DNA from: Streptomyces sp. NBC_01454 | Lineage (GTDB): Bacteria; Actinomycetota; Actinomycetes; Streptomycetales; Streptomycetaceae | Length of the DNA stretch: 64,000 bases | Reading direction: 5' to 3' | NCBI RefSeq assembly: GCF_036227565.1 | Contig: NZ_CP109460.1 | Coordinates: 4,526,001-4,590,000 of the forward strand | Shown: positions 46,190 to 55,913 of the stretch, piece by piece | Position numbering within the stretch: the first letter of the stretch is position 1 | How the letters are laid out: each line of letters starts with the position of its first letter | Made by a program: the position numbers and the translations under genes | Notes under the pieces: generated by a model | What the model was told of the DNA's origin: nothing | Seen by the model: only the letters and a program-made list of their open reading frames with translations | The model's database searches: none

Positions 46190-47470
46190 GTGGCTCGCAG
46201 TGGCGCACGGCTCGCGGTCGACCGGAGCGTTCCGGGGCTGATCGTGAAGATCGGCTCCTACCCCCTGCACCACGGCGGTGTGGGGGCGATCCGCACGCTG
46301 GGGCGGCTCGGGGTGCCCATGTACGCCGTGACGGAGGACCGCTGGACGCCCGCGGCCGCCTCCCGCTACCTCCGCGGCCGCTTCGTGTGGCCCACCACCG
46401 GACGCGAGGAGCCGGAGCGGCTGGTGGCCGGGCTGCTGCGGATCGGCCGGCGGATCGGCCGGCCGGCGCTGCTGCTCCCCACCGACGAAGAGGCGGCGGT
46501 GCTGACGGCCGAACATGCCGAGGCGCTCGCCGGATCGTTTCTCTTTCCCCGCCCGGCCCCCGGCCTGCCGCGGCGGCTGGCCAGCAAGCAGGGGCTGCAC
46601 GAGCTGTGCACCGCGCACGGGGTGCCCTCGCCGGCCGCCGTCTTCCCCCGCTCGTACGCGGACATCGAGGCGTACGCGGGACGGGCGCGCTTCCCGGTGG
46701 TGGCCAAGAACCGCGAGGCGTTCGTCCGCCGCGCGCGGCCCGCCGTCATCGGGACGACCCGCATCGCCGGGCCGGAGCAGCTGCTGGACCTGGCGCGCGA
46801 CTGGGGCCCGCGGCCCGGGGTGATACTCCAGGAGTATCTGCCGCGGGAGCACGCCGAGGACTGGGTCGTGCACGGCTGCTTCGCCGCGGACGGTGCGCCG
46901 CTGGCACTGTTCACCGGCGTCAAGGTGCGCTCCTGGCCCCCGCACGCCGGCATGACGGCCTGCGCCCATGTCGCCGACAACCCCGAACTCGCCCGGATGA
47001 GCGCGCGGTTCATCCGCCGCATCGGCTTCACCGGCATCGCCGATCTGGACTGGCGCTTCGACCGCCGCGACGGCCGGTACAAACTGCTGGACTTCAATCC
47101 GCGGATGGGCGCGCAGTTCCGGCTCTTCGAGAACACGGCGGGGGTGGACGTGGTCCGCGCCCAGCATCTGGCGCTCACCGGGCGCACCGTCCCCGAGGGC
47201 GCCCAGCGCGCCGGGCACCGCTTCGTCGTCGAGAACGTCGATCTGCCCGCGCGATGGGCGTACCGGCGCAGCGGCCGCCGCACCCCGCACACCCCGGCAC
47301 GGGCCGCCGGCACCGAGCTCGCGTGGTTCGCCGGCGATGACCCGCTGCCGTTCCTGACGATGCTCGCGCGGTCCGTCGGGCCGGGCGCCAGACATCTGAT
47401 GCAGCTGCGGCGGGCGGGCCGCCGGGCGGGTGCCCAGGCACCGATCGAGCAAGGGGAGGGACCGAATTGA
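46190..47470 (+). CDS. ATP-grasp family carboxylate-amine ligase-like protein
   Basis: A 426-residue ATP-grasp enzyme. The N-terminal part (LIVKIGSYPLHHGGVGAIRT) is a pre-ATP-grasp fold. The ATP-grasp domain follows with ARFPVVAKNREAF (Lys in the first subdomain), VILQEYLPREHAEDW and the metal-binding end FTGIADLDWRFDRRDGRYKL, then LDFNPRMGAQFR. These phrases are like those of ATP-dependent ligases that join a carboxylate to an amine. The substrate is unknown. The start is GTG 46190 (GGGGGG 4 nt upstream) or GTG 46172. The stop overlaps the TTG start of the next gene, so the two are coupled. Confidence 0.8.
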   Translation: MARSGARLAVDRSVPGLIVKIGSYPLHHGGVGAIRTLGRLGVPMYAVTEDRWTPAAASRYLRGRFVWPTTGREEPERLVAGLLRIGRRIGRPALLLPTDEEAAVLTAEHAEALAGSFLFPRPAPGLPRRLASKQGLHELCTAHGVPSPAAVFPRSYADIEAYAGRARFPVVAKNREAFVRRARPAVIGTTRIAGPEQLLDLARDWGPRPGVILQEYLPREHAEDWVVHGCFAADGAPLALFTGVKVRSWPPHAGMTACAHVADNPELARMSARFIRRIGFTGIADLDWRFDRRDGRYKLLDFNPRMGAQFRLFENTAGVDVVRAQHLALTGRTVPEGAQRAGHRFVVENVDLPARWAYRRSGRRTPHTPARAAGTELAWFAGDDPLPFLTMLARSVGPGARHLMQLRRAGRRAGAQAPIEQGEGPN

Positions 47471-48669
47471 GCACTCCGGTAGCGGTGATCGGGGCCGGGC
47501 CGTACGGCCTGTCGACGGCCGCGCACTTACGGGCGCGCGGCCTGCCGGTGCGGGTCTTCGGGCAGCCGATGGTGAGCTGGCGGGCGCAGATGCCCGCGGG
47601 CATGCTGCTCAAGTCGACGCCGGCGGCGTCCGGCATCGACGCCCCGCAGCCCGGGCACGGCCTCGCGGACTTCTGCGCGGCGACGGGGGAGGGGCCGTTC
47701 GCGTCGGACTGGGACCTCATCCCCGTCGAGGCCTTCGTCCGATACGGGCAGTGGGTGCAGCGGCGGCTGGTCCCCGATCTGGAGCAGGTGCGGGTGGTCT
47801 CGGCCGACCGGCGGGCCGACGGCTTCGAGCTGAAGCTGGACAGCGGGGAGCAGGTCGGCGCGCGGGCGGTGGTCGTCGCCACGGGGCTGAGCGGGCTGGC
47901 GCACCTGCCGCCGGAGCTGGCCGCCGCGATCCCCGACGGCCCGTCCGCCACCGGTCCGGTCTCGCACAGCTCGCAGCACCACGACCTGGCCGCGCTGGCC
48001 GGCCGGTCGGTGGTCGTGATCGGCGCCGGGCAGTCGGCGCTGGAGAGCGCGGTGCTGCTGGCCGAGGCGGGGGCGGAGTCGGTGCGGGTGGTGGCGCGCG
48101 GCCCGGCCGCGGTGGGCTTCGGTGCGCCGCCGGACCGGCAGCCCCGCCTGCGGCCGTCCTCGCCGTTCGGCAACGCCTGGTCGCTGCACGCGCTGTCGTA
48201 CCACGCCGGCGCCTTCCGCCGGCTGCCGGTGCCCGCCCGGCGCTATCTGGTGCGCCGGGTGCTCGGCCCGCTGGGGGCGTGGTGGCTGCGGGACCGCTTC
48301 ACCGGCCGGGTGCAGGTGACGCAGGGGCGGCGGATCGTGCGGGCCACGGTCCGCGACGGCCGTCCCGTCCTGGCGCTGCGCGGCGCCGACGGGCAGGGCG
48401 GGGAGCTGGTCGCCGACCATGTGCTGGCCGCGACCGGCTACCGGATGGACCTGGCGGCGCTGGACTTCCTGGGCCAGGGGCTGCGCACCGAGATCGTGAC
48501 GCGGGCCGGCGGACCGCTGCTGAATGCCGGCTTGTGCTCGTCCGTACCGGGGCTGTACTTCACGGGGCTGCCGGCGGCCGCCTCGTTCGGGCCGGTGATG
48601 CGCTTCGTGTGCGGCACGGAATTCGCCTCGCCGCGGCTGGCACGGGCCCTGGCGCGGGCGTACGGGTGA
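47467..48669 (+). CDS. FAD-dependent oxidoreductase (flavin monooxygenase-like)
   Basis: A 400-residue flavoprotein. The N-terminal FAD fold starts VAVIGAGPYGLSTAAHLRA, and a second nucleotide-binding fold, VVVIGAGQSALESAVLLAE, lies near residue 180. This two-fold layout resembles flavin-containing or N-hydroxylating monooxygenases. The usual FMO fingerprint is not exact. TTG 47467 overlaps the ATP-grasp stop (TTGA), and GGGAGGG lies a few bases upstream. The pairing with an ATP-grasp ligase suggests one pathway that ligates and then oxidises a small molecule. A hairpin terminator follows. Confidence 0.82.
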   Translation: MSTPVAVIGAGPYGLSTAAHLRARGLPVRVFGQPMVSWRAQMPAGMLLKSTPAASGIDAPQPGHGLADFCAATGEGPFASDWDLIPVEAFVRYGQWVQRRLVPDLEQVRVVSADRRADGFELKLDSGEQVGARAVVVATGLSGLAHLPPELAAAIPDGPSATGPVSHSSQHHDLAALAGRSVVVIGAGQSALESAVLLAEAGAESVRVVARGPAAVGFGAPPDRQPRLRPSSPFGNAWSLHALSYHAGAFRRLPVPARRYLVRRVLGPLGAWWLRDRFTGRVQVTQGRRIVRATVRDGRPVLALRGADGQGGELVADHVLAATGYRMDLAALDFLGQGLRTEIVTRAGGPLLNAGLCSSVPGLYFTGLPAAASFGPVMRFVCGTEFASPRLARALARAYG

Positions 48670-48682
48670 GCCCCGGGCCCCG

Positions 48683-48710
48683 GGCCCCGGGCGGACGGCG
48701 GCCCGGGGCC
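48683..48710 (+). terminator. terminator after the flavoprotein gene
   Basis: GGCCCCGGGC (48683-48692) pairs with GCCCGGGGCC (48701-48710), with an 8-nt loop, 14 bp after the stop codon. Confidence 0.7.
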
Positions 48711-48952
48711 TCGGCGGCGACGGGGCGGGCGGCCCCGGGATGGCCGAAAACGGCATGCTCCTCGCCGGTATTCGGCTCTCCCGTCACCGCGGTGACGACC
48801 GCGGCCCAGGGGAACGCGCGGGCCTCGCCGCCTCCCGTGCTCCCGCCCCGCGCGCACGTCAACGCGCGAGGCCCCACGCACCTGCCAGGGGGGTGCGGTG
48901 CTTCCCGGGCGGTTCGGGGGCGGGCGCTCACGGTGATCGAACTGCGACCGGA

Positions 48953-48958
48953 TACGCT
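48953..48958 (+). promoter_or_regulatory. TACGCT -10-like box of the polyprenyl synthase gene
   Basis: TACGCTGG matches the hexamer and flank before mqnC. It lies 66 nt before GTG 49025. Confidence 0.4.
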
Positions 48959-49024
48959 GGCCAACGGTGGAGACAGCGACAGATCGACATTCAGTTTGAT
49001 CGTCAGCAGACAGGAGTACCCCTC

Positions 49025-50038
49025 GTGACCGTCGTCGGGCCCTTCGGGCTGAGCGTGCGGGACCAGGCTCTTGAGGCCGATGTCCAGGCCGGGTTGGCGG
49101 CTGTCGAGGAGGGCCTGCTGGAGGCCACCAAGAGCGACGTGCCGTTCATCACCGGATCCGCGCAGCATCTCGTGCGCGCGGGTGGCAAGCGGTTCCGGCC
49201 GCTGCTGGTGATGCTGGCCGCGCAATTCGGTGACCCCTACAGCCCCGGCGTGGTGCCCTCCGCGGTCGTGGTGGAGCTGACGCACCTGGCGACGCTCTAC
49301 CACGACGACGTGATGGACGAGGCGGACGTGCGCCGCGGCGTGGCCAGCGCCAACGCCCGCTGGGGCAACTCCGTCGCCGTGCTGACCGGCGACTTCCTGT
49401 TCGCCCGCGCCTCGCACATCCTCGCCGACCTCGGACCGGACGCGGTCCGGATCCAGGCCGAGGCGTTCGAGCGCCTGGTGACCGGCCAGATCCTGGAGAC
49501 CGCCGGACCGCGCGACGGCCGCGACCCCATCGACCACTACCTGGACGTCCTCGCGGGCAAGACCGGCTCGCTGGTCGCGGTCGCGGGGCGCTTCGGCGCG
49601 ATGATGTCGGGCGCCGACGAGTCGACCGTCAACATCCTCACCCAGTACGGCGAGCGGCTGGGCACCGCCTTCCAGTTGGCCGACGACGTCCTGGACATCG
49701 CCAGCGACTCCCATGAATCGGGCAAGACGCCCGGCACGGACCTGCGCGAGGGCATCCCGACGCTGCCCGTACTGCGCCTGCGGGCGCGGGCCGAGAGCAG
49801 CTCCGGCACGCCCGAGGACCGTGCGCTGGCCGAGCTGCTGGCCGGTGACCTCACCGACGACGCACGGCACGCGGAGGCGCTGGCCGGGCTGCGCGCCCAC
49901 CCGGCGCTCGAAGAGGCCCGGCGGGACACCGTCCGCCACGCCGAGGAGGCGCGCGCCTCGCTGGCACCGCTGCCGGCCTGCACGGCCAAGGCGGCCCTCG
50001 AGGGCCTCTGCGACGCGGTCGTGCACCGGGCGGGCTGA
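49025..50038 (+). CDS. long-chain polyprenyl diphosphate synthase
   Basis: A 337-residue trans-prenyltransferase. The first Asp-rich motif is DDVMD at residues 94-98 in LYHDDVMDEADVRRG, and the second is DDVLD at 220-224 in FQLADDVLDIASD. The residues before the first motif (THLATLY) are small at the chain-length positions, as in long-chain synthases. It most likely makes the C45 side chain of menaquinone-9, the main quinone of streptomycetes, and so feeds MqnP at 1805. GTG 49025 has AGGAG 8 nt upstream. Other substrates, such as C40, cannot be excluded. It is a single gene in the window. Confidence 0.9.
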   Translation: MTVVGPFGLSVRDQALEADVQAGLAAVEEGLLEATKSDVPFITGSAQHLVRAGGKRFRPLLVMLAAQFGDPYSPGVVPSAVVVELTHLATLYHDDVMDEADVRRGVASANARWGNSVAVLTGDFLFARASHILADLGPDAVRIQAEAFERLVTGQILETAGPRDGRDPIDHYLDVLAGKTGSLVAVAGRFGAMMSGADESTVNILTQYGERLGTAFQLADDVLDIASDSHESGKTPGTDLREGIPTLPVLRLRARAESSSGTPEDRALAELLAGDLTDDARHAEALAGLRAHPALEEARRDTVRHAEEARASLAPLPACTAKAALEGLCDAVVHRAG

Positions 50039-50287
50039 GCCCCGTCCCCGAGGCCCGTTCCGCCATCCCCTAGGGAGTGATCAGACTCCCGGCGTACGGA
50101 GTTCCTGCCTGAGATGACCGTGTGTCATACCTCAGCAGTACGACAAGTTGCTCCCGCGGGCTGACGCGTGGCGCCCGGGGATTTGGTGAGATGGAAACCA
50201 CCAGAGCGCGGCGGACGGGCCACAATGAGCCCAGGGGTGGACGAGTGGACAGCGCAACAACCGCCGCACACGACGGAGGTAGGGCAG

Positions 50288-51550
50288 ATGCCACGCAACG
50301 AACCGACAGAGGGCACCGACGGCTGGGACGGGGAGGGCTCCGCCAGGCGTCGTAAGGCGGCGCGGTACGCCGTGCCGGTCACAGTGGCGGCAGTGGCGGC
50401 GGCCACGATCGGACTGGTCCCGGCGTTCGCCGGCTCGGGTTCGCCGGATCTGCCGAAGATCTCGGCACAGGACCTGATAGCCAAGATGGCCAAGTCGGAT
50501 GTCCAGCAGCTCTCCGGCACGGTCCGGGTCAGCACAGACCTCGGTCTGCCGTCCCTGCCGGGCGGGGCCGGCGGAGCGGGCGCCTTCGGCGGCCAGAAGG
50601 GCGGGGACGGCGGATCCGCCGCACCGCAGAGCAAGCTGATGGAGCTGGCGTCCGGGACGCACACCCTCCGTGTGGCCGCCGACGGCCCCGAGAAGCAGCG
50701 GGTGTCGATCATCGACAAGGCCGCCGAGTACAGCCTCGTGCACAACGGCAACGAGGTGTGGGGGTACGACAGCGCCAGCAACACCGCCTTCCACCACACC
50801 GCGCCCGAGGCCGGCCGGCACGGCAAGCGGCAGGCCCCCGAAGGGCTTCCCCCGGGCCCGAAGAACGCCACGCCGCAGGACCTCGCGAAGCAGGCCCTCC
50901 AGGCGGCCGGCGACACGACCTCGGTCACCGTCGACGGCACCGCCAAGGTCGCCGGGCGGGACGCCTACCAGCTGCTCATCAAGCCCAAGCAGTCGGCCTC
51001 CACGGTCGGCTCGATCCGGGTCGCGGTCGACGCGGCCAAGGGTGTGCCGCTGAAGTTCACCCTGACCCCCAAGAGCGGTGGCGCGGCCGCCATCGACGTC
51101 GGTTACACCAGCGTCGACTTCGCCAAGCCCGCCGCGAGCACGTTCTCCTTCACCCCGCCCAAGGGCGCCAAGGTCGTCGACGGCGGCGCGGCGGACGCGA
51201 AGGCGCACCGCCCGCACGGCAAGGACGGCGCGGCCCCCAAGGACATGAAGGCCGCCACCAAGGACATGGGCGGGATGAACGTCCTCGGCAAGGGCTGGAC
51301 GTCCATCGCCACGGTCAAGGGTGAGGGCTCCGGCCTGCCCTCCGGCAAGGACAAGGGCAAGGACAAGGGAGCTGCCGGCGGCGCCGCGGCGTTCCTGGAC
51401 AGCATCGGCGACACGGTGCACGGCTCCTTCGGCTCCGGCCGGGTCTTCAGCACCCGCCTGGTCAACGCGCTGGTCACGGACAACGGCACGCTCTACGTCG
51501 GCGCCGTCGACAAGCAGGCCCTGATCGACGCGGCCAACGCCGCCAAGTAA
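50288..51550 (+). CDS. LolA-like (DUF2092) membrane-anchored lipoprotein-sorting protein
   Basis: A 420-residue extracytoplasmic protein. A cytoplasmic N-terminus (to about 22) is followed by one membrane helix (YAVPVTVAAVAAATIGLVPA, about 28-47). The outer part has a LolA/DUF2092-type beta-barrel half: LIAKMAKSDVQQLSGTVRV, then STVGSIRVAVDAAKGVPLKF. Low-complexity Gly/Lys stretches interrupt it (GKDKGKDKGAAGGAAAF). LolA-like proteins carry lipids or lipoproteins; Gram-positives lack an outer membrane, so the role is open. ATG 50288 has GGAGG 7 nt upstream. An ABC exporter follows, separated by a strong hairpin, so the three may work together. Confidence 0.82.
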   Translation: MPRNEPTEGTDGWDGEGSARRRKAARYAVPVTVAAVAAATIGLVPAFAGSGSPDLPKISAQDLIAKMAKSDVQQLSGTVRVSTDLGLPSLPGGAGGAGAFGGQKGGDGGSAAPQSKLMELASGTHTLRVAADGPEKQRVSIIDKAAEYSLVHNGNEVWGYDSASNTAFHHTAPEAGRHGKRQAPEGLPPGPKNATPQDLAKQALQAAGDTTSVTVDGTAKVAGRDAYQLLIKPKQSASTVGSIRVAVDAAKGVPLKFTLTPKSGGAAAIDVGYTSVDFAKPAASTFSFTPPKGAKVVDGGAADAKAHRPHGKDGAAPKDMKAATKDMGGMNVLGKGWTSIATVKGEGSGLPSGKDKGKDKGAAGGAAAFLDSIGDTVHGSFGSGRVFSTRLVNALVTDNGTLYVGAVDKQALIDAANAAK

Positions 51551-51567
51551 CAGGCTCCGCAGCCCTC

Positions 51568-51612
51568 GCGGGCCCGCCGCGCCGTCCCCCGGGGGCGGCG
51601 CGGCGGGCCCGC
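51568..51612 (+). terminator. hairpin between the LolA-like gene and the ABC transporter
   Basis: GCGGGCCCGCCGCGCCG (51568-51584) pairs perfectly with its mirror at 51596-51612, a 17-bp stem. It may end the first gene or reduce read-through into the exporter genes. Confidence 0.8.
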
Positions 51613-51645
51613 AGGCTCATTCGTACGACGTGGGGGAGCCAGCCG

Positions 51646-52704
51646 ATGCCACCGCCGCCCGCACCACGGCCGAACGGTCCGCGTGCCGAAGGGCCCCGCC
51701 CGGGGTGTGCGCCGGACGGGGAGCCGGCGATCGAGACCCGGGGGCTGACCAAGGCCTACCGCGGCGGGCGGCTCGCCGTCGACGGCCTCGATCTGGTCGT
51801 GCCGCGCGGCAGCGTCTTCGGCTTCCTCGGCCCCAACGGCTGCGGCAAGACCACCACCATCCGCATGCTGATGGGCCTGATCGGGGCGACGGCCGGCAGC
51901 GCACGGGTGCTGGGCGCGCCGATGCCGTCGGCCGGCCGCCGGGTGCTGCCCCGGGTCGGCGCCCTCATCGAGGGGCCGGCGCTCTACGGCTTCCTCAGCG
52001 GGCAGGACAATCTCCGGCGGTTCGACGCCGCCGATCCGGCCGCCGATCCCGCTACCCGTACCGAGCGCGTCGGCCGGGCGCTGGAGCGGGTGGGCCTGGC
52101 CGCCGCGGCCGGCAAGAAGGCCCGTGCCTACTCCCTCGGCATGAAACAGCGCCTCGGGCTGGCCGCCGCCCTGCTCCAGCCCCGTGACCTGCTGGTGCTC
52201 GACGAGCCGACCAACGGCCTGGACCCCCAGGGCATGCGGGAGATCCGCGCCCTGGTCCGCGAGCTGGCGGCGGACGGTACCACCGTCTTCCTCTCCTCCC
52301 ATCTGCTCGACGAGATCGAGCAGATCTGCACCCACGCCGCGGTGATGACCCGCGGCCGGCTGCTCACCCAGGGCACGGTCGCCGGGCTCACCGCCACGGT
52401 CCTCGACGCGCGCGGCACCGGCCGGCTGACGGTGACCACCCCTGATCCGGCGGACGCGGTCCGGGTCCTCAACGCGCACGGCCTGACCGCCCTGCGGGCC
52501 ACCGGCGACCGGGTGACGGGCGAACTGCCGCCCCTGGACGCGCCCCTGGGCACGGGCGACGGCGGGGCGCCGCCGGAGCTGGCGGACCTCAATGCCGCCC
52601 TCGTGTGCGCCGGGGTGCGGGTCCGCGCCTTCGGCACCGAACGCGCCTCCCTGGAGGACATCTTCGTCCAGCTGACCGGGGAGGGCTTCGATGTCGCGGG
52701 CTGA
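51646..52704 (+). CDS. ABC transporter ATP-binding protein
   Basis: A 352-residue ATPase. The Walker A is GPNGCGKTTT near residue 63, the signature YSLGMKQRLGLA, Walker B LLVLDEPTNGLD, and the switch His in FLSSHLLDEIEQ. It belongs to the ABC-2/CcmA-type export ATPases. The C-terminal 90 residues are the usual extra domain of this group. ATG 51646 has GGGGAG upstream. The end overlaps the permease gene by 14 bp, so the subunits are made together. Confidence 0.93.
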   Translation: MPPPPAPRPNGPRAEGPRPGCAPDGEPAIETRGLTKAYRGGRLAVDGLDLVVPRGSVFGFLGPNGCGKTTTIRMLMGLIGATAGSARVLGAPMPSAGRRVLPRVGALIEGPALYGFLSGQDNLRRFDAADPAADPATRTERVGRALERVGLAAAAGKKARAYSLGMKQRLGLAAALLQPRDLLVLDEPTNGLDPQGMREIRALVRELAADGTTVFLSSHLLDEIEQICTHAAVMTRGRLLTQGTVAGLTATVLDARGTGRLTVTTPDPADAVRVLNAHGLTALRATGDRVTGELPPLDAPLGTGDGGAPPELADLNAALVCAGVRVRAFGTERASLEDIFVQLTGEGFDVAG

Positions 52705-53563
52705 GGCGGCGCCGCGCACGCCCCGGCCGCTGTGGACGCTGGGCCTGCTGCGCAACGAGATCGCCGTGACCTTCCGGCGCTGGCGCACCCTGGCGCTGCT
52801 GGCCGTGCTCGCGGGCGTACCGGTCCTGGTCGGCGTCGCCGTACGGATCGAGACCGGCGGCGGAGCGGGGGACGGCGGGGGCGGCGACGCCGGTCCGGCG
52901 TTCCTCTCCCAGGTCACCCACAACGGCCTCTTCCTGGTCTTCGCCTCGCTGGCGGTGACGCTGCCGTTTTTCCTGCCGATGGCCGTCGGCGTGCTCGCGG
53001 GCGACGCGATCGCCGGCGAGGCGCACGGCGGGACGCTGCGCTATCTCCTGGTCGCGCCCGCCGGCCGCACCCGTCTGCTGCTGGTCAAGTACGCCACGAC
53101 CCTGACGTTCTGTCTGGTGGCCACCCTGGTCGTGGCGCTCTCCGCGCTGGCGACCGGTGCGCTGCTCTTCCCGCTGGGGGAGGTCACCCTGCTGTCGGGC
53201 ACGTCCATATCCGTCGGCGAGGGGCTGCTGCGGGCGCTGGCCGTCGCCGGGGCGGTGGCGCTGTCCCTCGTCGGGGTGGCCGCCGTCGGCCTGTTCGTCT
53301 CGACGCTCACCAGCAGCGGGATCGCGGCCATGGCGACCACGGTCGGCCTGCTGATCACCGTGCAGATCCTGGACACCGTTCCGCAGTTGCAGGCCGTCCA
53401 GCCCTACCTCTTCCCCCACTACTGGCTGTCCTTCGCGGACCTGCTCCGCGACCCCGTTTACTGGGACCAGTTGCAGAAGAATGCCGGTCTGCAGGCGCTG
53501 TACGCCCTGGTGTTCGGCTCGGCGGCCTGGGCGCGGTTCGCCGGCCGGGACATCACCGCGTGA
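52691..53563 (+). CDS. ABC-2 type transporter permease
   Basis: A 290-residue membrane protein with six predicted helices, in the ABC-2 family. It starts with a short charged N-terminus and the phrase LWTLGLLRNEIAVTFRRWRT, then a long helix. The sequence EAHGGTLRYLLVAPAGRTRL is the coupling-type loop of these permeases. Substrates include lipids, drugs or peptides; none can be assigned. ATG 52691 lies inside the end of the ATPase gene. The gene converges with rarD, and their 3' ends overlap by 11 bp. Confidence 0.9.
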   Translation: MSRAEAAPRTPRPLWTLGLLRNEIAVTFRRWRTLALLAVLAGVPVLVGVAVRIETGGGAGDGGGGDAGPAFLSQVTHNGLFLVFASLAVTLPFFLPMAVGVLAGDAIAGEAHGGTLRYLLVAPAGRTRLLLVKYATTLTFCLVATLVVALSALATGALLFPLGEVTLLSGTSISVGEGLLRALAVAGAVALSLVGVAAVGLFVSTLTSSGIAAMATTVGLLITVQILDTVPQLQAVQPYLFPHYWLSFADLLRDPVYWDQLQKNAGLQALYALVFGSAAWARFAGRDITA

Positions 53564-54590
53564 GGCCGTCGGGGGGCCGTGGCGCCGCCGTGTGTGCCGC
53601 GGCCGTCTCTGCCGCCGACGCCGCCCGGGCGGCCTCCGCCGCCTGGATCGCCCCGGCCGCGGCCGCCTCGCCCGAGCGGGCCGCGGCGTCGGCCAGCGCC
53701 GCCCGCCCCCGCCGTGCGGTCCGCAGCGCGTCCCAGGTCAGCAGGGTCAGGGCCGCCCACACCAGCGCGAAGCCGGCCCAGCGCTCCGGCGGCATCGCCT
53801 CGTGGAAGACGGTGAGCCCCAGCAGGAACTGAAAGGTCGGCGCCAGATACTGCAACATCCCGATCATGGTCAGCGGCAGCCGCATGGCCGAGGCGCCGAA
53901 GCAGATCAGCGGCACGGCGGTGGCGATGCCGCAGCCCGCGAGCAGCAGCGCCTGGCCCACCCCGCCGGTGAGGAAGCCGGCCCGGCCATGGAGGCCGAGG
54001 TAGACCAGGAAGCCCAGGGCGGGCAGCAGCTGCATGGCCGTCTCGGCGCTGAAGCCCTCGATGCCGTCGAGCTTGACGCCCTTCTTGACCAGCCCGTACG
54101 TGGCGAACGAGAAGGCCAGCCCGAGCGCGATCCAGGGCATCTTGCCGTAGGCGACGGTCATCACGACCACGGACACGACGCCGACCCCCACCGCCGTCCA
54201 CTGGAGCGGCCGGAGCCGCTCGCGCAGAAACAGCACGCCGAAAGCGATGCTGACCAGCGGATTGATGAAGTAGCCCAGCGACGCCTCCAGGACATGCCCG
54301 GAGTTGACCGACCAGATGTAGAGGAACCAGTTCGCCGAGATGACCACGGCGCTGAGCAGGATCAGCGCGAGCTTCCGGGGCTGCCGCAGCAGCGGCCCTA
54401 TCCAGGACCAGCGGCGGAGCACCGCCAGGATGACGAGCGCGACGGGCAGCGACCACGCCATGCGGTGGGCCAGGATCTCGGACGGCGCGGCGGCGTCCAG
54501 GAGATGCCAGTAGAGGGGCAGCAGGCCCCACATGGTGTAGGCGGCGACGCCGTAGGCGAGTCCGGCACGCTGGTCGCTTCGAGTCGGCAA
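53553..54590 (-). CDS. rarD: EamA family transporter RarD
   Basis: A 345-residue ten-helix membrane protein of the drug/metabolite transporter group. The RarD signatures are present: GLAYGVAAYTMWGLLPLYWH, HRMAWSLPVALVILAVL, SANWFLYIWSVNSGHVLEAS and LGYFINPLVSIAFGVLFLRE. The last 50 residues are an Ala-rich tail. TTG 54590 is chosen because AGGAGG lies 5-6 nt upstream; ATG 54653 would add 21 residues but has no ribosome site. RarD is named from chloramphenicol resistance in E. coli, but its natural substrate is unknown. Confidence 0.9.
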   Translation of the reverse strand: MPTRSDQRAGLAYGVAAYTMWGLLPLYWHLLDAAAPSEILAHRMAWSLPVALVILAVLRRWSWIGPLLRQPRKLALILLSAVVISANWFLYIWSVNSGHVLEASLGYFINPLVSIAFGVLFLRERLRPLQWTAVGVGVVSVVVMTVAYGKMPWIALGLAFSFATYGLVKKGVKLDGIEGFSAETAMQLLPALGFLVYLGLHGRAGFLTGGVGQALLLAGCGIATAVPLICFGASAMRLPLTMIGMLQYLAPTFQFLLGLTVFHEAMPPERWAGFALVWAALTLLTWDALRTARRGRAALADAAARSGEAAAAGAIQAAEAARAASAAETAAAHTAAPRPPDGLTR

Positions 54591-54708
54591 GGGACCCTCC
54601 TGGTGGCGCATCGTCGATGCTGCGAAGGTAGCGCCACGCGCCCCGTCTGTCATGTGTGTTCCGATATACGGTCATGACAGGCCGCGGAGTGCGGTGGCCG
54701 AACGGCGA

Positions 54709-54759
54709 GCGGGGTGCCCGCAGGGGACGTCCGAGGACGTTCCGCCACGGGCACCCCGC
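54709..54759 (-). terminator. terminator of korAB
   Basis: GCGGGGTGCCCG (54709-54720) pairs perfectly with CGGGCACCCCGC (54748-54759). It lies 60 bp after korB. Confidence 0.75.
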
Positions 54760-54818
54760 GGGTGCCTTCGCGGGTTCCGGTGGGCGGTTCGGCCCCGGAA
54801 CCCTTGGTGAACCGGCCG

Positions 54819-55905
<1,087 letters not shown>

Positions 55906-55913
<8 letters not shown>

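Larger units (their letters stand above)
48670..49024 (+). other. intergenic region before the polyprenyl synthase
   Basis: It contains a terminator (48683-48710), the perfect palindrome GTCACCGCGGTGAC (48783-48796), and a TACGCT -10-like box at 48953-48958. No credible coding frame was found. Confidence 0.55.
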
